Shown here piece after piece: positions 1 through 9,277 of a stretch of DNA of 64,000 nucleotides. The translations under genes were made by a program, and so were the position numbers. The stretch comes from Duganella sp. SG902 (GTDB taxonomy: Bacteria; Pseudomonadota; Gammaproteobacteria; Burkholderiales; Burkholderiaceae_D), in the NCBI RefSeq assembly GCF_013376005.1, contig NZ_JABMJK010000005.1:62001-126000 (forward strand), given 5' to 3'. Under the pieces are notes generated by a model, which saw only the letters and a program-made list of their open reading frames with translations, had not been told where the DNA came from and made no database searches. Position 1 is the stretch's first letter. Each line of letters opens with the position of its first letter.

Positions 1-309
1 GGAAAAGCTGCGATCGCGCTCTACAGAGAGATGGTAGCCCGAACCGGCGAAGTATAGCGTTCCGGATGACACTTCTTCCTTGTCGCGCGCCTCGCATACA
101 GGTAGTTTCATGCGCTGCTGAAATACCCCGGCCAGGTGGCTGGGCCGTCCGTCCGGAATGTGCAGCACCGCCACCACCGCCCGGCCATACCCGGCCGGCA
201 AGCCCGGCAACAGGCGCAGCAGCGCGCCCACGCCGCCGGCCGAGGCGCCGATCACCACCGCCTCGATCTCGCGGCCGGCCAGCGCAGCTTGCAGTTGGGC
301 GGGGTCCAT
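1..309 (-). CDS. CheB-type protein-glutamate methylesterase, 3' end cut by window edge
   Basis: The first 103 codons of a CheB methylesterase domain are visible; the gene continues beyond the window. CheB enzymes demethylate (or deamidate) chemoreceptor glutamates. The motif GASAGG places the catalytic serine at residue 23 and an LHIP motif supplies the expected active-site histidine at residue 50. The protein starts directly with the methylesterase domain, so there is no N-terminal receiver domain as in classical CheB. It follows the CheR gene after 5 nt and belongs to the same operon as the hybrid kinase upstream. This kinase-CheR-CheB arrangement is more typical of accessory signalling operons than of the main chemotaxis cluster. 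The ATG was chosen because it immediately follows the CheR stop and leaves a complete domain start. Confidence 0.85.
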   Translation of the reverse strand, partial: MDPAQLQAALAGREIEAVVIGASAGGVGALLRLLPGLPAGYGRAVVAVLHIPDGRPSHLAGVFQQRMKLPVCEARDKEEVSSGTLYFAGSGYHLSVERDRSFS

Positions 310-314
310 GCCGG

Positions 315-1133
315 TCAGCGCTTGCGGTACAGGCGCTCGCGCTTGAGCACCGGCTCGAAATGCGGCGCGTAGGCGGAGAAGTCGAGGCTTTCCTTGCTGC
401 CCAGGCCGAGGAAGCCGCGATGGCACAGCGACTCGTGGAACAGGCCCAGCGCGCGGTCCTGCAATTTCCGCTTGAAATAAATCATCACGTTGCGGCAACT
501 GATCAGGTGGGTTTCCGCGAACACCGCGTCGGTGGCCAGGCTGTGGTCGGCGAAGGTAACGTTCTCGCACAGCGCGCTGTCGAACAACGCGGCGTTGTAG
601 GCGGCCGTGTAGTATTCGGAAAAGCTGCGGGTGCCGCCGGCGGCCTGGTAATTCTGCGTGTACTCGCGCATCGCCTCCAACGGGAACACGCCCTTGCGCG
701 CCTTCTCCAGCGACTGCGGGTTGATGTCGGTGGCGTAGATCATGCTGCGCTCCAGCAGCCCCTCCTCCTTGAGCAGGATGGCCAAGGAATACACTTCCTC
801 GCCGGTGCTGCAGCCGGCCACCCAGATCTTCAGCGACGGGTAGGTGCGCAGCACCGGCACCACGTGCTCGCGCAGGCCGGCGAAATAGCTCGGGTCGCGG
901 AACATGGAGGTGACCGGGATGGTCAGGAATTGCAGCAGCTGGCTGAACGCGGCCGGCTCGTGGATGATGCGCGCCTGCAGCGCCGAGATGCTGGCGCAAT
1001 CCATCTCCTTCAGCGCGTGCAGCACGCGGCGCTTTTGCGAGGCGCCGGTGTAGTCGCGGAAATCGTAGCTGTACTTCATGTAGATGGCTTCCATCAGCAT
1101 CTTCAGCTCGATGTCGGTGTCGCTGTGCTGCAT
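315..1133 (-). CDS. CheR-type SAM-dependent protein-glutamate methyltransferase
   Basis: A 272-residue CheR family methyltransferase, normal length for the family. The N-terminal all-alpha CheR domain covers about residues 10-65. The Rossmann methyltransferase domain follows, with the SAM loop VAGCSTGEE at 105-113 and the family motif ISCRNVMIYF at 211-220. CheR enzymes methylate glutamates of chemoreceptor-like proteins. Its ATG lies 2 nt after the stop of the hybrid kinase and its own stop is 5 nt before CheB, so the three are almost certainly co-transcribed. The substrate is probably not the kinase itself, since no MCP methylation region is visible there; this is inference. Confidence 0.93.
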   Translation of the reverse strand: MQHSDTDIELKMLMEAIYMKYSYDFRDYTGASQKRRVLHALKEMDCASISALQARIIHEPAAFSQLLQFLTIPVTSMFRDPSYFAGLREHVVPVLRTYPSLKIWVAGCSTGEEVYSLAILLKEEGLLERSMIYATDINPQSLEKARKGVFPLEAMREYTQNYQAAGGTRSFSEYYTAAYNAALFDSALCENVTFADHSLATDAVFAETHLISCRNVMIYFKRKLQDRALGLFHESLCHRGFLGLGSKESLDFSAYAPHFEPVLKRERLYRKR

Positions 1134-1135
1134 GT

Positions 1136-4100
1136 TCAGCTCCGCTCGGCGTTCGGCATCCACACGCGCAGCAGCGAGTACAGGCGCGACAGGTCGATCG
1201 GCTTGGCCAGGTAGTCGCTGGCGCCGGCCGCCAGGCATTGCTCCTGGTCGTCCTTCATGGCCTTGGCGGTGATGGCGATGATGGGCAGGCGCGCGAAGCG
1301 CTCGTCGGCGCGGATGCGGCGCGTGGCCTCCAGCCCGTCCATGCCCGGCATCATCACGTCCATCAGCACCAGATCGATGTCGGCCACGGTGTCGAGTTTC
1401 TCCAGCGCCTCGTGGCCGTTGCGGCCCACCTCCACCAGCGCGCCCTTCTGCTCCAGCGCGCTGGTCAGGGCGAAGATGTTGCGCACGTCGTCGTCCACCA
1501 GCAGGATGCGGCGGCCCTCGAACACGCGGTCGCGCGCGCGCACCGTCTTCAGCATGCGCTGGCGTTCGCTCGACAGGTCGGCCTCGACCTTGTGCAGGAA
1601 CAGCGTCACCTCGTCCAGCAGCCGTTCCGGCGAGCGCGCGCCCTTGATGATGATGGAGCGCGAATAGCGGTGCAGGTCGGCCTCCTCGGCGCGCGACAGG
1701 TTGCGGCCGGTGTACACGATCACCGGCGGGAACGCCGCCAGCGATTCGTTGGCCATGCGCTGCAGCAGCTCGTTGCCCTGCATGTCCGGCAGCTTGAGGT
1801 CGATGATCATGCAATCGTAGACCGTGGTGCGCAGCAGCGCCAGCGCCTCCTCGCCGCTGCCGACGGCGACGATGTCGACATCGTCATCGGCGATCAGCTG
1901 CACCACGCTGTCGCGCTGGCGGTCGTCGTCCTCCACCAGCAGCACGCGCTTGATCTTCTGCGTGAGCTTGGTTTCGATGCGGCGGAACACCTCCATCAGC
2001 TGCTCGCGCGTGGTCGGCTTGAGCGCGTAGCCGATGGCGCCCAGGTGCAGCGCGGCCTCGCCGTTGTCGCTGCCGGACACCACGTGCACCGGGATGTGGC
2101 GGGTTTGCGCGTCGTCCTTCAGCAGTTGCAGCACCGACAGGCCGGAGCGGTCCGGCAGGCGGATGTCGAGCAGGATCGCGTTCGGCTTGTATTCGCGCGC
2201 CAGCGCCAGGCCCTCGTCGGCGTCGAACGCCACCAGGCACTGGTACTGCTTCTCGTGCGCCAGCTCGTACAGGATGCGGGCGAACGGGGCGTCGTCCTCC
2301 ACCACCAGCACCAGCCGGCCGCGCGCCGCCCCGGCGGCCGCGACCAGCGCGCGGTCGTCGTCGAACGGGCGCGGCGCGGCCGGCGCGGGGGCCGGCGGTG
2401 GCGGCGGCACCTCGGGCAGCGGCGCGGCGCTGGTTTCCACCACGGCCGGCGCGCTGGCGCTGCCGGCGCGCGGCCCCGGTTCCGGCGCGGTCCACGCCAC
2501 CGGCAGCGTCAGCGTGAAGCAGCTGCCCTTGCCCGGCTCGCTGACCAGGCTGATGGCGCCGCCCAGCAACTGCGCCAGGTCGCGCGAGATCGACAGGCCC
2601 AGCCCGGTGCCGCCGTACTTGCGGCTGGTGGTGCCATCGGCCTGCTGGAAGGCGTTGAAGATGCCCTGCTGGTCTTCCGGGCGGATGCCGATGCCGGTGT
2701 CCTGCACCGAGAACGCCACCGCGTCCGCGCCGTGCGCCTGCACCGACAGCGTGATCTGGCCGGTGCTGGTGAACTTGAGCGCGTTCGACAGCAGGTTTTT
2801 CAGTATCTGCTCCAGCCGCTGGCGGTCGGTCACCATGGGTCCGGGCACGTCGTCCGCCACCTGCAGCTGGAAGGCCAGCTTCTTCTGCCGGGCCAGCGGA
2901 TCGAACACCATCGCCATGCCCTCCACCACGTCGCGCGCGGACAGCTGCTCGGGCACCAGCTCCAGCTTGCCGGCCTCCACCTTGGAGATGTCGAGGATGT
3001 CGTTGATCAGGTTGAGCAGGTCGTTGCCGGCCGAGTAGATGGTGTTGGCGAAGCGCACCTGCTCCTCGTTCAGGTTGCCGGGCGCGTTGTCCGCCAGCAG
3101 CTTGGCCAGGATCAGCGAGCTGTTGAGCGGCGTACGCAGCTCGTGCGACATATTGGCGAGGAATTGCGACTTGTACTGGCTGGCCCGCTCCAGCTCGCGC
3201 GCGCGCTCCTCCAGATCCTGCTGCGCTTTCAGCAGCTCGGCGTTCTTCTGGTCGAGCGCCTGGCCTTGATCGGCCAGCTGCTCGTTGGTCTGCTCCAGCT
3301 CGGCCTTCTGGTTTTCCAGGCTGGCCTGCGACTCCTCCAGCACGCGCGACTGCTCCTCCAGCTCCTCGTTGGCGGTGCGCAACTCCTCCTGCTGCACCTG
3401 CAATTCCTCGTTCAGTTGCTGGGTCTCGGCCAGCACCTCCTGCAGGCGCTGGCGCGAGGCGCTGGCCTCGATGGCGGTGCCGATATTGCCCTTCACCAGC
3501 GCGAGGAAATCGAGATCGCGCTCGCTGACGGGGCGCAGCAGGCCAAGCTCGATCACGCCATTGATCTCGCCATCGCTGTCCACCGGCGCCAGCAGCACGC
3601 TGGCCGGCGCGCCCGCGCCCAGGCCGGACGCCACCTGGATGTAATTGGCCGGCAACGGTTCGAGGCGGATGATGCGGCGTTCCAGCGCGGCCTGGGCGAC
3701 CAGGCTCTCGGCCGGCTTGAACTGCTGCTCGCGCCGCTCCCATTCCTCGCTGAAGCCATAGGACGCGGCGCGGCGGAAACTGCCGTCCGCCGCCCGCACG
3801 TACAGCGCGCCCACCACCACGCCCATGTAACGCGCCAGGAATTGCAGCAGCGCCGACGACAACTGCGGCAGCGCCAGCTGGCCCAATCCCTGCTGCGCCA
3901 GCTCGCTCTGGCCGGTGCGCAGCCAGGCTTGCTGCTGCAACTGCGCGGCGTGCGTGGCGTGCTCGTTCAATGCCTTGTTAAAGACCTTGGACAGGCCGGT
4001 CAGCTCACGGCGGCCGAACCACGCGAGCAGGCCGCCCACGCCCAGCGTGAGCACCAGATAAATCACCGCCACCCAGGTGGTGACGGCGCGCGCGTCCTCG

Positions 4101-4630
4101 TTGCGCTGCTGGCGCATGCGCATCTCGGCGGCGACGAAGCCATCGAGCTGGCGGCGGATCTCATCAAACTGACTCTTGCCGCGGCCGGTCTTGACCGAGC
4201 CGGTAACGTCGCCGTTGGCGGCGCGCAGCCGTATCATTTCCTGCGCGTACTGGTCCCATTGCTGCTGCTGGTACTGGATGGTACGCAAGCGGTCGACCTG
4301 CATCGGGCTGTCTTCGACCATCTTGGCCAGGCCGGCCAGGTTGGCAGCCACCTTGGGCTTGGACAATATATAGGGTTGTAGGAAAGTCTCGTCGCCAGCC
4401 AGCAGATAGCCGCGCAGGCCGGTCTCCATGTCCACCATTTCCTTGCCGATCTGGTTGGCGTTGCCGATCACGCGTTCGCTGTGCTCGACCCAGTTCATGG
4501 TGTTGACCAGATAAGCCAGCAACACCACGAACACCCCGGCGCTCACCACCCCGGCCGCGAGCGGCAAGGTGACATTGCGGGCAAGGATGCGACGGAAGCC
4601 GCGTTCGTCGAGCGTGGCGGAATTGGGCAT
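1136..4630 (-). CDS. CHASE3-GAF hybrid sensor histidine kinase with three receiver domains
   Basis: An inner-membrane hybrid kinase of 1164 residues. Order seen: TM helix near residues 20-45, CHASE3 sensory domain (METGLRGYLLAG is characteristic), second TM helix near 185-205, GAF domain about 245-390, a long Glu/Gln-rich coiled coil about 390-490, then HisKA with phospho-acceptor His496 in MSHELRTPLN. The ATPase domain shows N-box NLLSNALKF, DTGIGI and GTGLGL. Three receiver domains follow, each with its acidic pair and phospho-Asp (LLDIRLPD, IIDLKLPD, LMDVMMPG). The lack of a DNA-binding output suggests phosphorelay. An in-frame TTG 12 nt upstream is possible, but no Shine-Dalgarno sequence favours it. 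It is the first gene of the operon with CheR and CheB. Confidence 0.93.
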   Translation of the reverse strand: MPNSATLDERGFRRILARNVTLPLAAGVVSAGVFVVLLAYLVNTMNWVEHSERVIGNANQIGKEMVDMETGLRGYLLAGDETFLQPYILSKPKVAANLAGLAKMVEDSPMQVDRLRTIQYQQQQWDQYAQEMIRLRAANGDVTGSVKTGRGKSQFDEIRRQLDGFVAAEMRMRQQRNEDARAVTTWVAVIYLVLTLGVGGLLAWFGRRELTGLSKVFNKALNEHATHAAQLQQQAWLRTGQSELAQQGLGQLALPQLSSALLQFLARYMGVVVGALYVRAADGSFRRAASYGFSEEWERREQQFKPAESLVAQAALERRIIRLEPLPANYIQVASGLGAGAPASVLLAPVDSDGEINGVIELGLLRPVSERDLDFLALVKGNIGTAIEASASRQRLQEVLAETQQLNEELQVQQEELRTANEELEEQSRVLEESQASLENQKAELEQTNEQLADQGQALDQKNAELLKAQQDLEERARELERASQYKSQFLANMSHELRTPLNSSLILAKLLADNAPGNLNEEQVRFANTIYSAGNDLLNLINDILDISKVEAGKLELVPEQLSARDVVEGMAMVFDPLARQKKLAFQLQVADDVPGPMVTDRQRLEQILKNLLSNALKFTSTGQITLSVQAHGADAVAFSVQDTGIGIRPEDQQGIFNAFQQADGTTSRKYGGTGLGLSISRDLAQLLGGAISLVSEPGKGSCFTLTLPVAWTAPEPGPRAGSASAPAVVETSAAPLPEVPPPPPAPAPAAPRPFDDDRALVAAAGAARGRLVLVVEDDAPFARILYELAHEKQYQCLVAFDADEGLALAREYKPNAILLDIRLPDRSGLSVLQLLKDDAQTRHIPVHVVSGSDNGEAALHLGAIGYALKPTTREQLMEVFRRIETKLTQKIKRVLLVEDDDRQRDSVVQLIADDDVDIVAVGSGEEALALLRTTVYDCMIIDLKLPDMQGNELLQRMANESLAAFPPVIVYTGRNLSRAEEADLHRYSRSIIIKGARSPERLLDEVTLFLHKVEADLSSERQRMLKTVRARDRVFEGRRILLVDDDVRNIFALTSALEQKGALVEVGRNGHEALEKLDTVADIDLVLMDVMMPGMDGLEATRRIRADERFARLPIIAITAKAMKDDQEQCLAAGASDYLAKPIDLSRLYSLLRVWMPNAERS

Positions 4631-4743
4631 GATACGGGCCAAGTTAACTTGAGAAGCAAGAAGTTTATCTCAAATACAAGTTTGACCAACTCACCATTTC
4701 AACCGTGCGTGAGGGGAATAACACAGCCCGCACACGCTTGCCG

Positions 4744-5526
4744 CTAGGCAGCCTGTTTCTCCGCGCCGCCGTACCAGATCACGCCGTCGGCGCGGATGGT
4801 GGTGCGGTTCAGGATGCGGCGCGTGGCCGGCGTGATCGGAGTCGCCTTGTGGCCCACGTGCAGGTTGTCGGCGATCACCACGTCGCCGGGCAGCCAGTGG
4901 TGGCGGTAGGTGGCGCCCTCGCGCGAATAATGCCGGTCCACCGCCTCCATCAGCGCGCGCGAGTGGTCGGCGCCATAGCCCAGCACGCCGGCGGTCAGGC
5001 CCATGTTCAGGTACAGCGCCGGCAGCCGGGTTTTCGGATGGCGCAACACCAGCGGATGCACCACGCCATTGCGGTGCGCCGTCTTCAGGCCGTCGAACTC
5101 CTGGCGGATCTCCGGCCGCAGCTCGGCATAGGCGCGCTGCAGGTCGGTGAACAGGGTGTCGCCGCCCTCCTGCGACTGCACTTCCGAATACCAGAAGCTG
5201 ATCGGCGTCGGATCCTCGCGGAACGAGCCGTCCGAATGCCAGTAGCGGCCCACCTCCACATGGCCGTCCTCCGGCCGGCTGGCGACGCGGAAGATTTCCG
5301 GCCAGCCCTGCAGCTGGCCGCGCATGGTGGGGAAGGTCTCCAGGCTGCCGAACAGACGGCTGGCGGCCAGCTGTTCTTCCGGGGTAAACGACTGGCCGCG
5401 CACCACCAGCATGCCGTATTCCAGCAATGCCGCGCGCAGCAACTCAGCCATGCCCTCATCGGCACGGCGCAGATCGACGCCGGCAATTTCAGCGCCAAAA
5501 CCAACAGGTAGCGGGGTGATTTTCAT
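4744..5526 (-). CDS. TauD/TfdA-family 2-oxoglutarate/Fe(II) dioxygenase
   Basis: A 260-residue protein of the TauD/TfdA superfamily, which couples 2-oxoglutarate decarboxylation to hydroxylation of small organic substrates. The iron-binding triad is visible: H97-x-D99 in YWHSDGSF and the distal H226 in NLHVGHKA, followed by a downstream Arg-rich segment (ATRRIL) expected to bind 2-oxoglutarate. The start is fixed by a strong AGGAGG 5 nt upstream of the ATG. The gene is divergent from a LysR regulator with a shared 92-bp promoter region. The substrate cannot be told; taurine is only one possibility, and no sulfonate transporter is nearby. Confidence 0.88.
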   Translation of the reverse strand: MKITPLPVGFGAEIAGVDLRRADEGMAELLRAALLEYGMLVVRGQSFTPEEQLAASRLFGSLETFPTMRGQLQGWPEIFRVASRPEDGHVEVGRYWHSDGSFREDPTPISFWYSEVQSQEGGDTLFTDLQRAYAELRPEIRQEFDGLKTAHRNGVVHPLVLRHPKTRLPALYLNMGLTAGVLGYGADHSRALMEAVDRHYSREGATYRHHWLPGDVVIADNLHVGHKATPITPATRRILNRTTIRADGVIWYGGAEKQAA

Positions 5527-5547
5527 GTGGCCTCCTAAATGAAAAAC

Positions 5548-5576
5548 ACTATAATCCGCACCCAATCTGCTGATAA
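5548..5576 (-). promoter_or_regulatory. Candidate sigma70 promoter of the TauD-like gene
   Basis: On the minus strand TTATCA (-35, plus coordinates 5571-5576) and TATAGT (-10, 5548-5553) are separated by 17 nt. The -35 lies inside the LysR dyad, as expected for an activator or repressor site. Confidence 0.45.
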
Positions 5577-5588
5577 TATGGTCAGATT
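5564..5588. promoter_or_regulatory. Candidate LysR operator between tauD-like and lysR genes
   Basis: An inverted repeat AATCTG-N13-CAGATT has the dyad geometry of LysR-type binding sites. It lies midway between the two divergent genes and covers the putative -35 of the dioxygenase promoter. It is an inferred site, not a known consensus. Confidence 0.55.
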
Positions 5589-5618
5589 CGCACTCACTTT
5601 TGCGCAAGGCGCAACGAC

Positions 5619-6515
5619 ATGGATAGATTTGCCGAACTCAAGGCGTTTTGCCTGGTCGCCAGCAATGGCGGTTTTTCCGCCGCCGCGCGCCAGCTGGGCG
5701 TGGCCACCTCCTCGGTCACGCGGCTGGTCGACTCGCTGGAACAACGGCTGGCGGCGCCGCTGCTGAACCGCTCGACGCGCAGCATCACCCTGACCGACAG
5801 TGGCCGCGCCTACTTCGAACACGCCACCCAGATCCTCGCCGCGCTCGATGAGGCCGACGATGCCGCCGCCGGCCGCGACGCCGAACCGGCCGGCGTGCTG
5901 CGCATCGCCGCCCCGGTCACGCTGGCGATCCGCTACATCGCCCCGCTGCTGCCGGCGCTGGCGCAGCGCTATCCGCGCCTGGAGCTGGACCTGCGGCTCA
6001 GCGACGCGCTGACCAATATGGTGGACGAGGCGATCGATGTCGCCATCCGCATCGGCAACCCGCGGCAACAGCCCAACCTGATCGCCCGCAAGCTGGCCGG
6101 CCACCAGCGCCACATCGTCGCCAGTCCCGCCTATCTGGCCGCGCACGGCGCGCCGCAGACACCGGAGGAACTGGCGCGCCACAACTGCCTGCTATTCGCC
6201 TACGACAGCCAGCGCGCCACCTGGCGGCTGCGCCGGGAAGGCCTGGCGACCGAGGTCGAAGTAGGCGGCAAGCTACAGGTCAACAATGCGGAAATGCTGC
6301 GGCAGGCCGCGCTGGGCGGCCTCGGCCTGGCCCTGCTGCCGGGCTGGCTGATCCAGCAGGACCTGGACGCGGGCGCGCTGGTCACCGTGCTGGCCGACTA
6401 CCAGGCCAACCCCGGCGACATGGACGTCGGCATCTACGCCGTCTACCCCGCCAACCGCCGTGGCGCCGCCAAAATCCGCGCGTTCACCGACATGCTGGCG
6501 GCGACGCTGGAGTAG
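5619..6515 (+). CDS. LysR-family transcriptional regulator
   Basis: A 298-residue LysR regulator, standard length. The N-terminal winged helix-turn-helix (about residues 1-60) includes FSAAARQLGVATSSVTR. The remainder is the periplasmic-binding-protein-like effector domain typical of the family. An AAGG-type ribosome site precedes the ATG. It is transcribed away from the TauD-type dioxygenase, so the likeliest target is that gene and its own promoter. The effector is unknown. Confidence 0.93.
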   Translation: MDRFAELKAFCLVASNGGFSAAARQLGVATSSVTRLVDSLEQRLAAPLLNRSTRSITLTDSGRAYFEHATQILAALDEADDAAAGRDAEPAGVLRIAAPVTLAIRYIAPLLPALAQRYPRLELDLRLSDALTNMVDEAIDVAIRIGNPRQQPNLIARKLAGHQRHIVASPAYLAAHGAPQTPEELARHNCLLFAYDSQRATWRLRREGLATEVEVGGKLQVNNAEMLRQAALGGLGLALLPGWLIQQDLDAGALVTVLADYQANPGDMDVGIYAVYPANRRGAAKIRAFTDMLAATLE

Positions 6516-6541
6516 GCAAGCAGGACGGCTGGCCAACCGCT

Positions 6542-9256
6542 TTACAGCTTGTAGTTCAGCCCCAGCAGGATCTGGCGGCCGTAGGTGGTGTAGCGCTCGG
6601 GCGCGTAGGAGCCGCCCGAGAACGGGTCGCCCTGGCGGGTCTGGTAGGGCGAGTTGTTCAGATTGTTCACCTGGAACAGGAACGACAGGCCCTTGTAGCG
6701 GCCCTCCTCGATCGCATAGCCCAGCTGCAGGTCGATCTGGCGCTCGGCCAGGATCTCGCTGAAGGCGCGCTGGGCGAACAGGCCGGTCACCTCGCCGCGA
6801 TACGCGGAACGGTAGCGGCGGCTGGCGCGCGCCGAGTAGCCGTCCTTCTCGTAGTACACGGTGAAGTTGGACACCACGCCCGACAGGCCGGGCAGCTTCT
6901 CCTTGGTGCCCGGACCGTTGGGATGGATCGAGCTCTCGGTGCCGGACATGCTGCCGGTCACGCCGAAGCCTTCCAGCGGCGCCCACAGCAAGCCGGCGTC
7001 GAGCGAGCCCGACACTTCCACGCCCTTGACCATGCCGCCGGTGCCGTTGGCCGGACGGTTCAGTGTGCCGATGTCCTGGATCGGCACCACCGCCGACGGG
7101 TTGGGGAAGCCGGCGAAGCTGAACGCGGTCTGCTGGTTGTAGATGTAACTTTGCAGCTTCTTGTACCACAGCGCGCCGGCGATGTAACTGCGCTTGCCGA
7201 TGTACTTCTCCATCGACAAGTCATACGAATTGGCGCGCCACGGTTCCAGGTTCGGATTGCCGCCGCTGCCGTTCCACATCCGGGTGGTGGAGTCGACGCC
7301 GCCGGCGATGCCGGCACGCATGTCCGACATCTGCGGCCGCGCCACGGTCTTGGCCGCGCCGAAGCGCAGGTTGGTGGTGCTCAGGTATTTGTCGAGGTCG
7401 AAATTCAGGTTCAGGCTGGGCAGCACGTCGGTATAGTTGGCGCCGCCGTTGATGGTGCCCAGCTTGCCCGCGTTGACGGTGGCGCCGCGCGATTGCTGAT
7501 CGACGTTGACCGCTTGCAGGCCCAGGTTGCCGCGCAGCGGAATCGGGCCTAGATCGGCATCGATGCCCAGCTTGGCGTAGGCGGTGGTGATCTTCTCGGT
7601 CACGCCCCAGTCCTGCAACGCCTGGTCATCCGGACGTGCCGGCTGCTTGTCGTAATATTTGTTGAGCACACCCAGCACGTCATAGCTCATAACGGCCGGA
7701 ATGCCGGCGAACGACAGCGAGGTCGATGGCTGCAGCAGGTCGGACGACACGGTGGCCGGAGCGCGGCCGTTCTTCAGGAACCAGTAGTTGTTGGTGTCGG
7801 CGTGGGTCTTCTCGCGGCGGGTGAAATTGACGCCGCCTTCCAGGCTGCGGAAGATGCCGTCCAGTTCCTTCTTGGCCGAGAACTTGGCCGAACCCAGCTT
7901 GTCGTCCACCACCGGATGGTGCATGTCCGCATCCTTGCCCCAGCCGCCGACGTCGGCCAGCTTGATGATCTTTGGATCGGTGTAGTTGAAGCTTGGGGTA
8001 AAGGTCGGCAGGCCGCTGGCGGTCGGGATGCGGAAGCCGAAGTCGTTGTCGGTGATGTGCGAACCGGCCGGACCAAGGCCGGCGTAGGTTTCCAGCACTT
8101 CCTCGCGGCGCTTGGCGGTCGAGTAGGACAGGTCGCCGATCAGGGTCCAGCCATCTTTCCTGAAAGTGTTGTTCCAGCCCAGCGCGCCCATCTTGTCCTT
8201 GCGCTGGTTGTAGTCGTTGCGCACGATCGGTTCAAGGTTGACCAGCTTGCCGCCCACCAGCAGGCGCGTGCCGCCGATGGTTTCCACGATCGGATCGCGG
8301 TAGGTCACGTCGCTCCACTGGTGCGAGTTCCACATCATGCCGCGCATGGTGGTGTTCTGCTTGAACTCGGAATAGTACAGGTCCAACGTGCTGCGGAATT
8401 CTTTCGACGGGCGGTATTCCAGCACGCCCATCAGGCCATCGCGCTTCTGCTCGCGCGAGGAGGCCGTGACTTCGGCGCCTTTCAGCGCCACCACGTCTTC
8501 CATGCCGGCCGGCAGCTTGTTGTCGCGGCCCCACCACCACGATTTGTATTCCTTCTGCTGCCCCGGCGAGTCGAGGTGGGCATAGCCGACCGCCACGCCC
8601 AGCGTGTTGTTGAGGAACTGGTCCACATACGAGGCGCTCAGGCGGTTGCCGTTGGCCGAGGTGTTGGAATTCAGCTTGCCATTGGAGTTATGCTCACCGC
8701 GCACATTCAGCACGATGGTGCGCTGGCGCACGTCCAGCGGGCGCACGGTTTGCAGGTCCACCGTGCCCGACAGGCCGCCGGCGGCCAGCGAGGCGTCCGG
8801 CGTCTTGTACACGGTGACGCCGTTGATCAGCTCGGATGGATACTGGTCATACTCGGCGCCGCGGTTGTTGCTGGTCGAAACCTGCTCGCGGCCGTTGAGC
8901 AGCGTGGTGGAAAAGTCCGGCGCCAGGCCGCGGATCGAAATCACTTGCGCGCGGCCTTCCACGCGCTGCGCGGTCAGGCCGGCAAGGCGGGCGATCGATT
9001 CGGCGATTGACACGTCCGGCAGCTTGCCGATGTCTTCCGCCGTCACCGCCTCGACGATGGAATCGGCGTCGCGCTTGATGGCCATCGAGGTTTCGATGCT
9101 GCGGCGGATGCCGGTCACCACCACCTCCTGCACCGGCGCGTCCTCGGCCTTGGGCTGGGCCGCCTGCTGGGCGTGGGCCGGCGCGGCCGCGAACGCCATG
9201 GCGGCGCAGGCGGCGGCAATGGGAGTCATCCTGATTACGTAGTTTTGCTTGTTCAT
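6542..9256 (-). CDS. TonB-dependent outer-membrane receptor of the beta-glucan locus
   Basis: A 904-residue TonB-dependent receptor. A Sec signal peptide ends at AHAQ, followed by a TonB-box-like EVVVTGIRRS and a plug domain (LPDVSIAESIARLAG, then QVISIRGLAPDFSTTLLNGRE). A long beta-barrel runs to a C-terminal aromatic-rich strand ending LGLNYKL. This resembles the TonB-Xanth-Caul group often linked to carbohydrate uptake. It lies 21 nt downstream of GH5 and is probably co-transcribed with it, taking up glucan oligosaccharides released by GH5 and GH30. The ATG at 9256 has a GTGAG site at good spacing; another in-frame ATG lies 6 nt upstream. Confidence 0.92.
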   Translation of the reverse strand: MNKQNYVIRMTPIAAACAAMAFAAAPAHAQQAAQPKAEDAPVQEVVVTGIRRSIETSMAIKRDADSIVEAVTAEDIGKLPDVSIAESIARLAGLTAQRVEGRAQVISIRGLAPDFSTTLLNGREQVSTSNNRGAEYDQYPSELINGVTVYKTPDASLAAGGLSGTVDLQTVRPLDVRQRTIVLNVRGEHNSNGKLNSNTSANGNRLSASYVDQFLNNTLGVAVGYAHLDSPGQQKEYKSWWWGRDNKLPAGMEDVVALKGAEVTASSREQKRDGLMGVLEYRPSKEFRSTLDLYYSEFKQNTTMRGMMWNSHQWSDVTYRDPIVETIGGTRLLVGGKLVNLEPIVRNDYNQRKDKMGALGWNNTFRKDGWTLIGDLSYSTAKRREEVLETYAGLGPAGSHITDNDFGFRIPTASGLPTFTPSFNYTDPKIIKLADVGGWGKDADMHHPVVDDKLGSAKFSAKKELDGIFRSLEGGVNFTRREKTHADTNNYWFLKNGRAPATVSSDLLQPSTSLSFAGIPAVMSYDVLGVLNKYYDKQPARPDDQALQDWGVTEKITTAYAKLGIDADLGPIPLRGNLGLQAVNVDQQSRGATVNAGKLGTINGGANYTDVLPSLNLNFDLDKYLSTTNLRFGAAKTVARPQMSDMRAGIAGGVDSTTRMWNGSGGNPNLEPWRANSYDLSMEKYIGKRSYIAGALWYKKLQSYIYNQQTAFSFAGFPNPSAVVPIQDIGTLNRPANGTGGMVKGVEVSGSLDAGLLWAPLEGFGVTGSMSGTESSIHPNGPGTKEKLPGLSGVVSNFTVYYEKDGYSARASRRYRSAYRGEVTGLFAQRAFSEILAERQIDLQLGYAIEEGRYKGLSFLFQVNNLNNSPYQTRQGDPFSGGSYAPERYTTYGRQILLGLNYKL

Positions 9257-9277
9257 TGTCATCTCACTCTTATAGTT

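Noticed and set aside
1238..4381. A 1047-codon open frame opposite the hybrid kinase
   Set aside because: It mirrors the kinase gene in a GC-rich genome, is full of Arg/His/Gln/Val repeats, and has no domain or ribosome site. The kinase on the other strand has complete motifs.
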